The translations under genes were made by a program, and so were the position numbers. Below are positions 1 to 9,130 of a stretch of DNA of 64,000 nucleotides, piece after piece (positions within the stretch are counted from its first letter, which is position 1; each line of letters starts with the position of its first letter). Where the stretch lies: assembly GCF_000585995.1 (NCBI RefSeq), contig NZ_CP007410.1:6588397-6652396 (forward strand), given 5' to 3'. The notes beneath the pieces were generated by a model. That model had not been told where the DNA came from. It saw only the letters and a list, made by a program, of their open reading frames with translations, and did not search any database. This DNA comes from Pseudomonas brassicacearum (GTDB taxonomy: Bacteria; Pseudomonadota; Gammaproteobacteria; Pseudomonadales; Pseudomonadaceae).

Positions 1-37
1 TCAAGCGAGCCCCGCCAGTGCCTGTAGCCCATGACCA

Positions 38-62
38 ACCGGTCATCATCGACCGGTCTTTT
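38..62 (+). terminator. Rho-independent terminator of an upstream gene
   Basis: ACCGGTC (38-44) and GACCGGT (51-57) form a 7-bp stem with a 6-nt loop, followed by CTTTT. It probably ends a plus-strand gene lying mostly left of the window. I could not assign the coding end in bases 1-37 with confidence. Confidence 0.6.
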
Positions 63-119
63 ATCGGCTGAGGCAAAGCTCGGTTTGCCCGGGGTGACGC
101 CGCACCCTAGAATGCCCCG

Positions 120-2303
120 ATGCGCGATGATCTCTCCCTTCTGCTGAACTCCCTCAACGATGCCCAACGCCAGGCCGTAGCCGCCTCCGTGGGTCGTCAG
201 TTGGTCCTGGCCGGTGCCGGCTCCGGTAAAACCCGAGTGCTGGTGCACCGTATCGCCTGGTTGATCCAGGTCGAGAACGCCTCGCCCCATTCGATCCTGT
301 CGGTGACTTTCACCAACAAGGCCGCTGCCGAAATGCGTCATCGCATCGAGCAGTTGATGGGCATCAACCCGGCCGGCATGTGGGTCGGTACGTTCCACGG
401 CCTGGCGCATCGCCTGCTGCGGGCGCACTGGCAGGAAGCCGGCCTGAGCCAGACCTTCCAAATCCTGGACAGCGATGACCAGCAGCGGCTGGTCAAGCGG
501 GTGATCCGCGAGCTGGGCCTGGACGAGCAGCGCTGGCCTGCCCGTCAGGCCCAATGGTTCATCAACGGCCAGAAAGACGAAGGCCTGCGCCCACAACACA
601 TCCAGGCCAGCGGCGACCTGTTCCTGGCCACCATGCGCAGCATCTACGAAGCCTACGAGGCGGCGTGCCAGCGTGCCGGGGTCATCGACTTTTCCGAGCT
701 GTTGCTACGGGCGTTGGACCTGTGGCGCGATCACCCAGGCCTGCTGGCTCACTATCAAAAGCGCTTCCGGCATGTCTTGGTGGACGAGTTCCAGGACACC
801 AACGCCGTGCAATACGCCTGGTTGCGCCTGTTGGCCAAGGGCGGCGACAGCCTGATGGTCGTGGGCGATGACGACCAGTCGATCTACGGCTGGCGCGGCG
901 CAAAAATCGAGAACATTCACCAGTATTCAGCGGACTTTCCTGATGCCGAAGTCATCCGCCTGGAGCAGAACTACCGCTCTACCGCCGGCATCCTCAAGGC
1001 CGCCAACGCCCTGATCGCCAACAATACCGGGCGTCTTGGCAAGGAATTGTGGACCGATGGCGGCGAAGGCGAAGCGATCAATCTCTACGCGGCCTTCAAC
1101 GAACACGATGAAGCCCGCTACGTGGTGGAAACCATCGAGAGCGCGCTGAAAACCGGCCTGGCCCGCAGCGACATCGCCATCCTGTATCGCTCCAACGCCC
1201 AGTCGCGGGTACTGGAAGAAGCCTTGTTGCGCGAACGGATCCCGTACCGCATCTATGGCGGCCAGCGCTTTTTCGAGCGCGCCGAAATCAAGAACGCCAT
1301 GGCCTATCTCCGCCTGCTCGAAGGGCGCGGTAACGACGCCGCCCTGGAACGGGTGATCAACGTACCGACACGGGGCATCGGCGAGAAGACCGTCGAAGCG
1401 ATTCGCGATCACGCACGCCATAGCCATGTGTCGATGTGGGAAGCCATGCGTCAATTGGTGGCCAATAAAGGCGTGACCGGGCGTGCCGCGGGTGCCCTGA
1501 AGGCCTTCATGGACCTGATCGAAGACCTGGCCGCCAAGTGCGGGGAGATGCCGCTGCACTTGATGACCCAGACGGTCATCGAGCAGTCCGGCCTGATCGC
1601 CTATCACGAAGCGGAAAAAGGCGAGAAGGGCCAGGCACGGGTAGAAAACCTTGAGGAACTGGTCAGCGCCGCACGCAACTTCGAGAACACCGAAGAAGAC
1701 GCAGACCTGACGCCGCTGTCGGCATTCCTCGGTCACGCTTCCCTGGAGGCCGGCGACACCCAGGCCGACGAGCATGAAGACAGCATCCAACTGATGACCT
1801 TGCACAGCGCCAAGGGCCTGGAATTCCCCTACGTGTTCCTCGTAGGCATGGAAGAAGGCCTGTTTCCCCACAAGATGAGCCTGGAAGAACCGGGACGCCT
1901 GGAAGAGGAACGCCGCCTGGCCTATGTCGGCATCACTCGCGCCATGCAGAACCTGGTGCTGACTTACGCCGAAACCCGACGTTTGTATGGCAGCGAGACC
2001 TACAACAAGGTGTCGCGCTTCGTACGCGAAGTGCCGAAGGGCCTGATTCAGGAAGTACGACTGTCCAACAGCGTCAGCCGTCCGTTCGGCGGTGGCCAGC
2101 AGCAAAGCACCAGCAGCCTGTTCGGCGGCAGCGATATCCCGGAAACCGGCTTCAGCCTCGGCCAGACCGTTCGGCATTCGGTATTCGGTGACGGTGTGAT
2201 CCTCAACTTCGAAGGCGCTGGCGCCCAGGCCCGGGTGCAGGTGAACTTCAGCGAAGGCAGCAAGTGGCTGATGCTGGGGTATGCCAAGCTCGAGGCGATC
2301 TAG
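120..2303 (+). CDS. uvrD: DNA helicase II (UvrD/Rep family, superfamily 1)
   Basis: ATP-dependent 3'-5' DNA helicase that unwinds DNA in nucleotide excision repair and methyl-directed mismatch repair. The 727-residue length is typical of UvrD. Walker A is GAGSGKT near residue 33, motif Ia is VTFTNKAAAEM, Walker B is VLVDEFQDTN near residue 220, followed by VVGDDDQSIYGWRGA and the NYRST motif. Motif V/VI residues appear in MTLHSAKGLEF and YVGITRA. The C-terminal Tudor-like tail (GQTVRHSVFGDGVILNFEG) is the RNA-polymerase-binding type seen in UvrD and PcrA. It stands alone, with a terminator before it and a REP pair after it. Confidence 0.95.
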   Translation: MRDDLSLLLNSLNDAQRQAVAASVGRQLVLAGAGSGKTRVLVHRIAWLIQVENASPHSILSVTFTNKAAAEMRHRIEQLMGINPAGMWVGTFHGLAHRLLRAHWQEAGLSQTFQILDSDDQQRLVKRVIRELGLDEQRWPARQAQWFINGQKDEGLRPQHIQASGDLFLATMRSIYEAYEAACQRAGVIDFSELLLRALDLWRDHPGLLAHYQKRFRHVLVDEFQDTNAVQYAWLRLLAKGGDSLMVVGDDDQSIYGWRGAKIENIHQYSADFPDAEVIRLEQNYRSTAGILKAANALIANNTGRLGKELWTDGGEGEAINLYAAFNEHDEARYVVETIESALKTGLARSDIAILYRSNAQSRVLEEALLRERIPYRIYGGQRFFERAEIKNAMAYLRLLEGRGNDAALERVINVPTRGIGEKTVEAIRDHARHSHVSMWEAMRQLVANKGVTGRAAGALKAFMDLIEDLAAKCGEMPLHLMTQTVIEQSGLIAYHEAEKGEKGQARVENLEELVSAARNFENTEEDADLTPLSAFLGHASLEAGDTQADEHEDSIQLMTLHSAKGLEFPYVFLVGMEEGLFPHKMSLEEPGRLEEERRLAYVGITRAMQNLVLTYAETRRLYGSETYNKVSRFVREVPKGLIQEVRLSNSVSRPFGGGQQQSTSSLFGGSDIPETGFSLGQTVRHSVFGDGVILNFEGAGAQARVQVNFSEGSKWLMLGYAKLEAI

Positions 2304-2320
2304 AGATTTGTGTAGGCCCC

Positions 2321-2410
2321 TGTGGGAGCGAGCTTGCTCGCGATAGCCGTGTGTCAGTCAGCATCGATATTGACTGATCGACCGCTATCGCGAGCAAGCT
2401 CGCTCCCACA
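2321..2410. repeat. REP inverted pair (REPIN), GTGGGAGCGAGC type
   Basis: Two perfect 27-nt inverted arms (2321-2347 and 2384-2410) begin TGTGGGAGCGAGCTTGCTCG and flank a 36-nt spacer. This is the classic Pseudomonas intergenic REP doublet, mobilised in trans by RAYT transposases. The 2304-2607 gap between uvrD and the next gene holds this element and otherwise no gene I can support. Confidence 0.93.
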
Positions 2411-2607
2411 GTTGTTCTGGGGACGCCAAAACATTTCCGACAGAACTTGTTCCCCTTTCCTACAGCCCAAAGCGAACAAGCCCTCTTGCATAGCTGAAGC
2501 TGAACCTCAGCTGTCATGCAAAAGCCGGAAACACTCTGCCGCTAGCCAGCAACACTTCAGCTGTGCAACATGGCCCGCGTGCTATCCACAAATGGGAATG
2601 CCTTTAT

Positions 2608-3483
2608 ATGAAACGTTTTCTTAGCGTCGCCATGGCGTTGTGCATCGGCCTGACGATGGCCATCGATGCCAATGCCGCCAAGCGCTTTGGCGGTGGTAAA
2701 AGCTCGGGGGCAGCCCCGACTCACCAGACCAGCCAGATGGCGCCGTCTTCTGCCGCCGGTTCTACCGCAGCCACCGCAGGTGCGGCCGGTGCCGCGGGCG
2801 CAGCCACCAAGGCCAGCGGTGCTTCGCGCTGGCTCGGACCCCTGGCCGGCATCGCCGCCGGTGGCCTGCTCGCCTCCATGTTCATGGGTGACGGCTTCCA
2901 GGGCATGCAAATCTTCGACATCCTGATCATGGCGGTCATCGCCTTCCTGGTCTTCCGCTTCATTGCCGCCCGTCGCCGCAAGCAGCAAGAGCAGCTCGCT
3001 CCGGCTGGCCATGCGCCGATGCAACGTGAAGTGTTCAACCAGCAGCCTGCCAGTGGTTCGATCTTCGGCGGCTCGGCAGCGCCTGTGGCCGCTCGTCCGG
3101 TCATCAACGCGCCAGCCTGGTTCAACGAACAACGCTTCATCGAGGCCGCGCGCAGCCACTTCATGTCCTTGCAGCAGCATTGGGACGCGAACGAAATGGA
3201 CAAGATCGCCGAATTCGTGACCCCGCAATTGCTGGAATTCCTCAAGCGCGAGCGCAGCGAACTGGGGGATGGCTTCCAGTCCACCTATATCGACAATCTG
3301 CAGGTGCAACTGGACGGTGTCGACGATCGCGCCGACAAGACCATCGCCACCCTGACCTTCAGCGGCTTGTCGAAGGACTCTCGCTTCGACAAGGGCGAAG
3401 CGTTCAGCGAAAGCTGGAACATGGAACGTGCCCAGGGCGATGACCAGCCTTGGCTGGTGGCCGGTATCCGCCAGAACGGTTGA
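2608..3483 (+). CDS. Tim44-like domain membrane protein
   Basis: A 291-residue protein with a cleavable-looking signal sequence (MKRFLSVAMALCIGLTMAIDANA), then an Ala/Ser/Gly/Thr-rich linker to about residue 85. Two hydrophobic stretches follow (about 89-102 and 107-124) and then a basic RRRKQQ stop-transfer. The C-terminal about 130 residues (from WFNEQRFIEAARSHF) match the Tim44/MRPL45 fold, a cone-shaped domain that binds membranes or partners. The bacterial role is unresolved. I chose the ATG at 2608 because the signal sequence starts exactly there, although an upstream frame extends to 2563. Ends in a terminator at 3517, so it is probably monocistronic. Confidence 0.85.
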   Translation: MKRFLSVAMALCIGLTMAIDANAAKRFGGGKSSGAAPTHQTSQMAPSSAAGSTAATAGAAGAAGAATKASGASRWLGPLAGIAAGGLLASMFMGDGFQGMQIFDILIMAVIAFLVFRFIAARRRKQQEQLAPAGHAPMQREVFNQQPASGSIFGGSAAPVAARPVINAPAWFNEQRFIEAARSHFMSLQQHWDANEMDKIAEFVTPQLLEFLKRERSELGDGFQSTYIDNLQVQLDGVDDRADKTIATLTFSGLSKDSRFDKGEAFSESWNMERAQGDDQPWLVAGIRQNG

Positions 3484-3516
3484 ACCTTTTCGCGTTTCGC
3501 ATGTTGAAATAAAAGA

Positions 3517-3540
3517 ACCCCGGCTCAGGCCGGGGTTTTC
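3517..3540 (+). terminator. Rho-independent terminator after the Tim44-like gene
   Basis: ACCCCGGC and GCCGGGGT form an 8-bp GC-rich stem with a short loop (CTCAG), preceded by AAAAGA and followed by TTTTC. It lies about 33 nt after the stop codon at 3483. Confidence 0.88.
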
Positions 3541-3621
3541 TATTTCGCGGTTGCATCTATGGCGAGCTACTGTATAAACCGCTCCATATAAACCGCGCCA
3601 TCGAGAAAGAGGATCCCGGAC

Positions 3622-4029
3622 GTGGAAGAAATCATCGAACAATTGCGTGAAGCCAACGAGCCCGTACCGGTTCCGCTGGAGTTGCCCGACGAAGACTTGC
3701 TGGTAGAGATCGAGGAGCAGTTGTTCATCGATATCCCATTTGTCTTCCGGGAGTTTTTGCTGACCGTCAGCGATGTGGTCTACGGCAGCCTGGAACCGGT
3801 GACCGTTACCGATCCACAATCACATACCTACCTGCCGGACGTGGCCGCCAATGCCTGGGATGCCGGTGTCGATCGCAGCCTGATCCCGATCTGCCAGGAC
3901 GGCGACGATTATTATTGCGTCGAAGAGGACGGCACCGTGGTGCTGTGGCAGGCCGAAGAAGAACTGATCGCCGAAGAGACCTGGGAATCGGTCTGGCACT
4001 GGGCCCGGGACGTCTGGCTGGAAAGCTGA
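3622..4029 (+). CDS. SMI1/KNR4 (SUKH) family protein
   Basis: A 135-residue acidic cytoplasmic protein. It carries the SUKH-type pattern: an N-terminal acidic helix (EEIIEQLREANEPVPVPLELPDEDLLVEIEEQ, given here in short as residues 2-33), then IPFVFREFLLTVSDV, YGSLEPVTV, and a C-terminal Trp-rich end (WESVWHWARDVW). SUKH domains occur in many bacterial immunity proteins and also as housekeeping proteins. No toxin gene is adjacent, so an immunity role is not supported here. Start is GTG with AGAGGA about 9 nt upstream. Stands alone, convergent with the antiporter gene 20 nt away. Confidence 0.8.
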   Translation: MEEIIEQLREANEPVPVPLELPDEDLLVEIEEQLFIDIPFVFREFLLTVSDVVYGSLEPVTVTDPQSHTYLPDVAANAWDAGVDRSLIPICQDGDDYYCVEEDGTVVLWQAEEELIAEETWESVWHWARDVWLES

Positions 4030-4049
4030 TCCGCCGCGCCCGCCACCGG

Positions 4050-5813
4050 TCAATGCCCGGACGAGTCCTTGTGATTGTCCAGGGTTTCGAGCAAGGCCAC
4101 CTGCATCCGCGTATGCAGGCGGACGAACCAGCGCCAGAGCAGCGCCGCCACGGCAGTCGCCACCACGGCGATCAACACCAGCAACTTGTTGGTCGGCAGG
4201 ATGCTGGCCGACAAGGCGGCCAATAGCAGGAAGATCACCAGCAGCGAGAGCAGCGGGATCACCTCGGCGATCACCCGGCGCACGCGCTGGGTGTGGCGGC
4301 CCGCCATCTCCGGCTTCACGCCCATCTCCGCCAGCAACATCGACAGCGCCTTGAGCTTGCGGTACGCGGCAATCAAGAACGGTAGCGACAGCAGCAACGC
4401 CCCGCCCCAGATCAATGCTTTCTGCCAGCTCGGGTCGCTGATCCACGCTTGCAGATAGGTCGACATCCGCTCGGCGAAATAGCCACCCGAAACAAAAACT
4501 GCGATGACCAGGGCCAGGTTGATCCCGACCTGCAACAAAATCCGCCTGATGATCGAGGCCACTACCGCCCCCTCACCTTGGGGCTGGATGCTGCGCAGCC
4601 ACTCGCCATACATCCCCAGCACCCGCGTCAGCCGTTGCGGCATGACCGTTGCCAACTTGATGGACAATGGATCGGCAGCCCGGATCAGGTATGGCGTCAT
4701 CAGAGTGGTCAACACCGAGACGGCAACCGCTACTGGATAGAGGAAGTCGCTAGTCACCTGCAAGGTCATCCCCAGCGAGGCAATGATGAAGGAAAACTCG
4801 CCGATTTGTGAAAGCCCCATCCCAACGCGCAGTGAGGTGCGTCCATCGTTGCCCGCGATAAAGGCACCGAGGCCGCAGGACAGCATCTTGCCGAGCACCA
4901 CGGCGCCAGTGATCACGGCAATCGGCCAGGCATATTGCAGCAATATGGCCGGATCAAGCATCAGCCCGATGGCGACAAAGAAAATCGCGCTGAACAGATC
5001 ACGCACCGGCTCCACCAGCCGCTCGATTTTCAGCAGTTGCCGGGACTCGGCCATGATCGCACCGATCAGGAACGCTCCGAGCACCATGCTGTATTCCAGC
5101 TTCACCACCAGCAGGCAGAAACCGAAACACAGGCCTAGCACGGTAATCAGCAGCATTTCATTGCTGTCGAACTTCGCCACGTAGGCCAGTACCCTCGGCA
5201 CCAGCAGAATGCCGATGACCAACGCAACAATCATGAATAGCGACAGCTTGCCGACGGTGGAAAACACCTCGCCGGAACTCACCGTGCCGCTGACGGCAAT
5301 GCTCGACAGCAAGGCGATGATGCCGATGCCCAGGATGTCCTCGACGATCAACACCCCGAAAATCAGCTGCGCGAAGCGCTCGTTCTTCATCTTCAGGTCG
5401 TTGAGGGCCTTGACGATGATGGTGGTCGAGGAGATCGCCAGGATGGCGCCGAGGAACAGCGAGTCCATGGTGCCCCAGTCGAACCAGCGACCAATTTCGT
5501 AGCCAATCCAGATCATCAGCACGATTTCGAGGAACGCCGCGATGAACGCCGTGGCCCCGACCTGGAACAACTTGCGCAGGCTGAACTCCAGGCCCAGGCA
5601 GAACATGAGGAAGATTACCCCGAGTTCGGCCAATGTCTTGATCGTGTCTTCATCGTGGATGAAGCCGAACGGTGGCGTATGCGGGCCGATGATGAAGCCG
5701 GCCACGATGTAGCCCAGTACCACCGGCTGTTTGAAGCGATGAAAAAGTACGGTCACCAGCCCCGCAGCCATCATGATGATCGCCAAGTCTTGAATGAAGC
5801 TGATGGCATGCAT
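4050..5813 (-). CDS. CPA2-family monovalent cation:proton antiporter (Kef-like)
   Basis: Integral membrane protein of 587 residues. The first about 380 residues form the Na+/H+ exchanger fold of the CPA2 family, with 12 or so hydrophobic helices and family signatures such as PVVLGYIVAGFIIGPHTPPF, LGVIFLMFCLGLEFSL and VGMGLSQIGEFSFIIASLG. KefB, KefC and YbaL continue with a cytoplasmic RCK/TrkA-N nucleotide-binding domain. Here the C-terminal 200 residues instead contain further hydrophobic stretches and no GxGxxG motif, so cytoplasmic nucleotide or glutathione gating is not evident. The transported ion cannot be named from sequence. Divergent from the thioesterase gene. Confidence 0.85.
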   Translation of the reverse strand: MHAISFIQDLAIIMMAAGLVTVLFHRFKQPVVLGYIVAGFIIGPHTPPFGFIHDEDTIKTLAELGVIFLMFCLGLEFSLRKLFQVGATAFIAAFLEIVLMIWIGYEIGRWFDWGTMDSLFLGAILAISSTTIIVKALNDLKMKNERFAQLIFGVLIVEDILGIGIIALLSSIAVSGTVSSGEVFSTVGKLSLFMIVALVIGILLVPRVLAYVAKFDSNEMLLITVLGLCFGFCLLVVKLEYSMVLGAFLIGAIMAESRQLLKIERLVEPVRDLFSAIFFVAIGLMLDPAILLQYAWPIAVITGAVVLGKMLSCGLGAFIAGNDGRTSLRVGMGLSQIGEFSFIIASLGMTLQVTSDFLYPVAVAVSVLTTLMTPYLIRAADPLSIKLATVMPQRLTRVLGMYGEWLRSIQPQGEGAVVASIIRRILLQVGINLALVIAVFVSGGYFAERMSTYLQAWISDPSWQKALIWGGALLLSLPFLIAAYRKLKALSMLLAEMGVKPEMAGRHTQRVRRVIAEVIPLLSLLVIFLLLAALSASILPTNKLLVLIAVVATAVAALLWRWFVRLHTRMQVALLETLDNHKDSSGH

Positions 5814-6090
5814 GTCGGGGCTCCCTGTTCAAAATGACCCATCCCAGAGCCAGATAAGTCCGTTTCCTTTGTAGGAGTTGCCCTCGCAATGGGCTTTTGA
5901 AGGGTAACACCGCGACTTCCGACAAAAAGACGGTGCAATATATGGAAACAGATCCATCGGCGCGTGACGGCAACCACAGGCGCAGCGTCCCGATATCGGT
6001 GGTTTTGAAAACCTGGTGGTCTGTTCGGCCACCCACCAGCACCCGCAGAGGTGCACTCCCCGAATTGCTGCCTTGAACCGTGAGAACGTT

Positions 6091-6576
6091 ATGGAACCCG
6101 GAAACGCCCAGCTGTCGATGACGGTGTTGATGACCCCCGATATGGCCAACTTCTCTGGCAATGTCCATGGCGGCACCCTGCTCAAATACCTCGACGAAGT
6201 CGCCTATGCCTGCGCCAGCCGCTACGCCGGACGCTACGTGGTGACCCTATCGGTTGACCAGGTGATCTTCCGTGAGCCGATTCATGTCGGCGAGCTGGTG
6301 ACTTTCCTGGCGTCGGTGAACTACACCGGCAACACATCGATGGAGGTGGGCATCAAAGTCGTGACCGAAAACATTCGCGAACGCTCGGTACGCCACACCA
6401 ACAGCTGCTTCTTCACCATGGTCGCGGTGGACGACCAGCGCAAGCCGGCCGCTGTCCCTGCGCTGCAACCGCAGAACGGCGAAGCAAAGCGCCGTTATGA
6501 ACAAGCCCAGCAACGCCGGCAGATCCGCCAGGAGCTGGAAAAGCGGTATCAGGAGATCAAGGCGGACGGGCCTTAA
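6091..6576 (+). CDS. Acyl-CoA thioesterase (YciA-type hotdog fold)
   Basis: Hydrolyses acyl-CoA to fatty acid and CoA. This 161-residue protein has the single hotdog domain of the YciA/BACH group: MTPDMANFSGNVHGGTLLKYLDE contains the NxHGG...DE active-site helix near residues 15-32, and VVTLSVDQVIFREPIHVGEL follows. The tail after residue 125 is charged and helical (YEQAQQRRQIRQELEKRYQE), as in Pseudomonas homologues. I chose the ATG at 6091 because the hotdog domain starts there, although the frame is open from 6016. Followed by a REP pair. Confidence 0.88.
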   Translation: MEPGNAQLSMTVLMTPDMANFSGNVHGGTLLKYLDEVAYACASRYAGRYVVTLSVDQVIFREPIHVGELVTFLASVNYTGNTSMEVGIKVVTENIRERSVRHTNSCFFTMVAVDDQRKPAAVPALQPQNGEAKRRYEQAQQRRQIRQELEKRYQEIKADGP

Positions 6577-6594
6577 CGGATCGACAAAGATCAA

Positions 6595-6683
6595 TGTGGG
6601 AGCGAGCTTGCTCGCGATGGCGATGTCACAGCCAACATCTATGTTGAATGTGATGCCTCATCGCAAGCAAGCTCGCTCCCACA
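6595..6683. repeat. REP inverted pair (GTGGGAGCGAGC type)
   Basis: TGTGGGAGCGAGCTTGCTCG at 6595 and its imperfect complement ending in GCTCGCTCCCACA at 6683 flank about 40 nt. The same family as the element after uvrD, with a few differences in the inner arm. Confidence 0.9.
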
Positions 6684-6710
6684 GAATTCGCAGCATTTCC
6701 ACGGTGCCGA

Positions 6711-7583
6711 TCAGAGGCTGATCGGCACCGCCTCGAAACGCACTCGTGGATGGGCAATCCGATCCTGGGCGCGGATCAGTTGCAGCTCGTAGCTGGCGCA
6801 GGCCTGGGTTTCCAGCAGTACTTCATGTACCGCTGCGGCGGCGAACTCGAACGCCGCCACCAGGCTGTCTCCCAGCAGTATCCGCGCCAGGAACAACCCC
6901 GACGTCAGGTCACCCACGCCCACCGGTTGACGAGGGAAAGCCAGCAGCGGACGGCGTAGATGCCAGCTGCCATCGGCGGTCACCAGCAGCATTTCGAAGC
7001 TGTCATCGGGCTTGCCGGGATAGGCCAGATGCTTGACCAACACCGCTTTCGGCCCACGGGCGAGCAATGCACGGGCCATGGCCAGGCAGTCCAGCAGCGA
7101 CTGCGCCTTGCGCCCCGAAAAACTGTCCAGCTCCAGTTGGTTCGGGCACATGAGGTCCGCCACGGCAGCGGCTTCTTCCAGCAGAAACTCGCTCACTTCG
7201 GGCGCCACGATGCAGCCCTTCTCTGGATGCCCCATGACGGGGTCGCACAGGTACAGCGCCTTGGGGTTGGCAACCTTGATCCGCGCCACCCCCGTCAAGA
7301 TCGCCCGCCCCTGGGCGGCGCTGCCCAGGTACCCGGACAGCACCGCATCGCAATTGCCCAGCTCACCGATCGCCGCGATGCCCTCCACCAAGGCCGGTAT
7401 CTGATGCGGCGCAAGCACTTCCCCAGTCCATTGCCCGTACTGGGTGTGATTGGAAAACTGTACGGTATTGAGCGGCCATACATTCACCCCAATCCGCTGC
7501 ATCGGAAATACGGCAGCGCTGTTGCCGGCGTGACCGAATACCACGTGAGACTGGATGGCAAGCAGATGAGGTGTACGTTTCAT
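6711..7583 (-). CDS. pdxY: Pyridoxal kinase
   Basis: Phosphorylates pyridoxal to pyridoxal 5'-phosphate with ATP in the vitamin B6 salvage pathway. The 290-residue ribokinase-fold protein starts [21 protein letters not shown], a PdxY/PdxK hallmark. It has [16 protein letters not shown] in the middle and ends with the anion-hole and catalytic-base motif [15 protein letters not shown] near residue 222. Length and motif spacing are those of PdxY. It stands alone, 119 nt from a divergent DUF3301 gene and after a REP pair. Confidence 0.93.
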   Translation of the reverse strand: MKRTPHLLAIQSHVVFGHAGNSAAVFPMQRIGVNVWPLNTVQFSNHTQYGQWTGEVLAPHQIPALVEGIAAIGELGNCDAVLSGYLGSAAQGRAILTGVARIKVANPKALYLCDPVMGHPEKGCIVAPEVSEFLLEEAAAVADLMCPNQLELDSFSGRKAQSLLDCLAMARALLARGPKAVLVKHLAYPGKPDDSFEMLLVTADGSWHLRRPLLAFPRQPVGVGDLTSGLFLARILLGDSLVAAFEFAAAAVHEVLLETQACASYELQLIRAQDRIAHPRVRFEAVPISL

Positions 7584-7702
7584 GCGGGAAGTTTCCGTAA
7601 AACGATTGGAATTCGAGCCGCGCAGTATGCGACTAAACGCAGCCTGTACGACAGACCGGCGACACAGTTAAGCTGACCGCAACTTGTTGGAGCACTTCGT
7701 TC

Positions 7703-8125
7703 ATGCTGACCCTTGGAAATATTTTCGTGCTGATGCTGCTGGCTACCGGCGGCGCCTGGCTGTGGCATAACCATGGCTTGCGCGAACGGGCCTTGGCGAG
7801 GGTCATGCAGCATTGCGCCAACCTCAAGATCGAGCTGCTGGACGGCAACGTGGCGCTGAAAAAGATCGGCTTCGTGAAAGATGCGAACGGACGACGACGC
7901 TTGGCGCGTATCTATAATTTCGAATTTACCGTCACGGGTGAGACCCGCCATTCGGGCACCATTACCCAGTTCGGTGCCCACAGCGCACACATCGAGCTGG
8001 CGCCCTACCCGATGCCATTCGAAGAATCACCGCCCACGCCGATTGAACCGGTCCCGACCAGGCCCAGGGCTGAGGTCATCGAGTTGAGCCAGTGGCGTCA
8101 GGAACACAACAAGTGGAAGCCTTGA
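7703..8125 (+). CDS. DUF3301 domain protein, single-pass membrane
   Basis: A 140-residue protein with one N-terminal hydrophobic segment (about residues 4-21, FVLMLLATGGAWLWH). A small basic domain follows (RERALARVMQHC, GRRRLARIYNFEFTVTGETRHSGTI), and then a proline-rich region and a charged tail. This matches the DUF3301 family of gammaproteobacteria, which has no established function. The start codon follows TTGGAG-like sequence at 7684-7690. Downstream, the convergent GTPase gene ends 12 nt away. Confidence 0.8.
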   Translation: MLTLGNIFVLMLLATGGAWLWHNHGLRERALARVMQHCANLKIELLDGNVALKKIGFVKDANGRRRLARIYNFEFTVTGETRHSGTITQFGAHSAHIELAPYPMPFEESPPTPIEPVPTRPRAEVIELSQWRQEHNKWKP

Positions 8126-8137
8126 AACAGGACTGAC

Positions 8138-9103
8138 TCAGGGGCACCGGCAATTCGCCAGACCGGCTTGCAGGGCATCAACGTCTTGCGGCTCATCGAA
8201 AATCAGTTCGATCCGTGAGTCCTGGCGCCACTCGCTGGCGTTCCAACCCAGTGCGGTGCCGTCCAACGCATTGGCTGATACCCAGCCGTCGGCGCTGTGG
8301 ATAACCAGCTTCGCGCGTTTCCAACCCCAGCCTCTTAGCCATTGAGCCAGCGCCACCGTGTCGAATGACTGGCTCGGATGCCAGCGCCAGCCGATACTCC
8401 AACTGCCTTCCTGCTGCTGATACAGGCAGATCGGCGACTTCGGGTCAGTCCAGATGGCTGGCATCTGGCCCACGTCCTTAGGCAAGACCAGGTTATTCAC
8501 AACCCCGCTCCCTCGAGCCGCCAACCCTGGCAGTCGATCAATCGGCAGCACCGCCTGTTGTGTCCAGTACAACGCACGCTGCGGCAGTTGCGCGGTGACG
8601 TGGGCGCGATCGGTTTCGGTGAGGTTTTCAGCTTTGTTCAACACCAACAGTCCGGCGTAGTCCAAGGCTTGTCGTTGGGCCTCGGGCAACGGCTTGCCCG
8701 CCGCCATCGCCTGGGCGTCCAGCACCAGCACGCAAGACTGGACCGCCAGCACGCCGAGCCAGGGCGCTTCGCTCAGTTGTCGCATCAGTTGCGCCGGATG
8801 GCCCAGCCCGGAAGGCTCGATGAACAGTCGGTGCGGTCGCGCCTTGCGCAGCAAACGACCGAGACCGATCTGAAAGGGCGCACCGTTTACGCAACACAAA
8901 CAGCCGCCGGCCACTTCGCCCAGTGCGATACCATCGGCGGCCTGGGTCAGCAGCGCGGCATCCAGGCCTATCTGGCCGAACTCGTTGATCAACACCGCCC
9001 AGCGTTCGTTGGCCGGGCGCTGGGCCAGCAGTTGCTTGATCAAGCTGGTCTTGCCCGCGCCCAAGGGGCCGGCGATGACATGGGTGGGAATGTTCTGCAA
9101 CAT
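8138..9103 (-). CDS. COG0523 GTPase (CobW/ZigA-like), second copy in the zinc island
   Basis: A 321-residue G3E-family P-loop GTPase likely to act as a metal chaperone. Walker A is GPLGAGKTSLIKQ near residue 11, the metal-binding CxCC is in GGCLCCVNG near residue 67, and LVLNKAENLTETD matches the NKxD base-recognition motif. The C-terminal CobW domain is short. It is more divergent than the ZigA homologue 1 kb away. Its gene lies 27 nt from a divergent small secreted-protein gene, so one of the two promoters must overlap a coding region. No separate Zur box was seen next to it. One TGTGGATAA DnaA-type sequence lies inside it (8296). Confidence 0.85.
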   Translation of the reverse strand: MLQNIPTHVIAGPLGAGKTSLIKQLLAQRPANERWAVLINEFGQIGLDAALLTQAADGIALGEVAGGCLCCVNGAPFQIGLGRLLRKARPHRLFIEPSGLGHPAQLMRQLSEAPWLGVLAVQSCVLVLDAQAMAAGKPLPEAQRQALDYAGLLVLNKAENLTETDRAHVTAQLPQRALYWTQQAVLPIDRLPGLAARGSGVVNNLVLPKDVGQMPAIWTDPKSPICLYQQQEGSWSIGWRWHPSQSFDTVALAQWLRGWGWKRAKLVIHSADGWVSANALDGTALGWNASEWRQDSRIELIFDEPQDVDALQAGLANCRCP

Positions 9104-9130
9104 AATCGACAGCTTTCGATGGAGGTGAAA

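Noticed and set aside
1..37. Possible 3' end of an upstream coding sequence
   Set aside because: The three frames each end within the first 115 bases, but nothing in 37 bases identifies a gene, so no CDS was called.
927..2177. Long open frame antisense to uvrD
   Set aside because: High GC content keeps the opposite strand free of stops. It lacks family motifs, and uvrD explains the sequence fully.
3622..4029. Immunity protein of a contact-dependent toxin system
   Set aside because: The SUKH fold is common among immunity proteins, but no toxin, RHS or CDI gene lies near it, so only the family is claimed.
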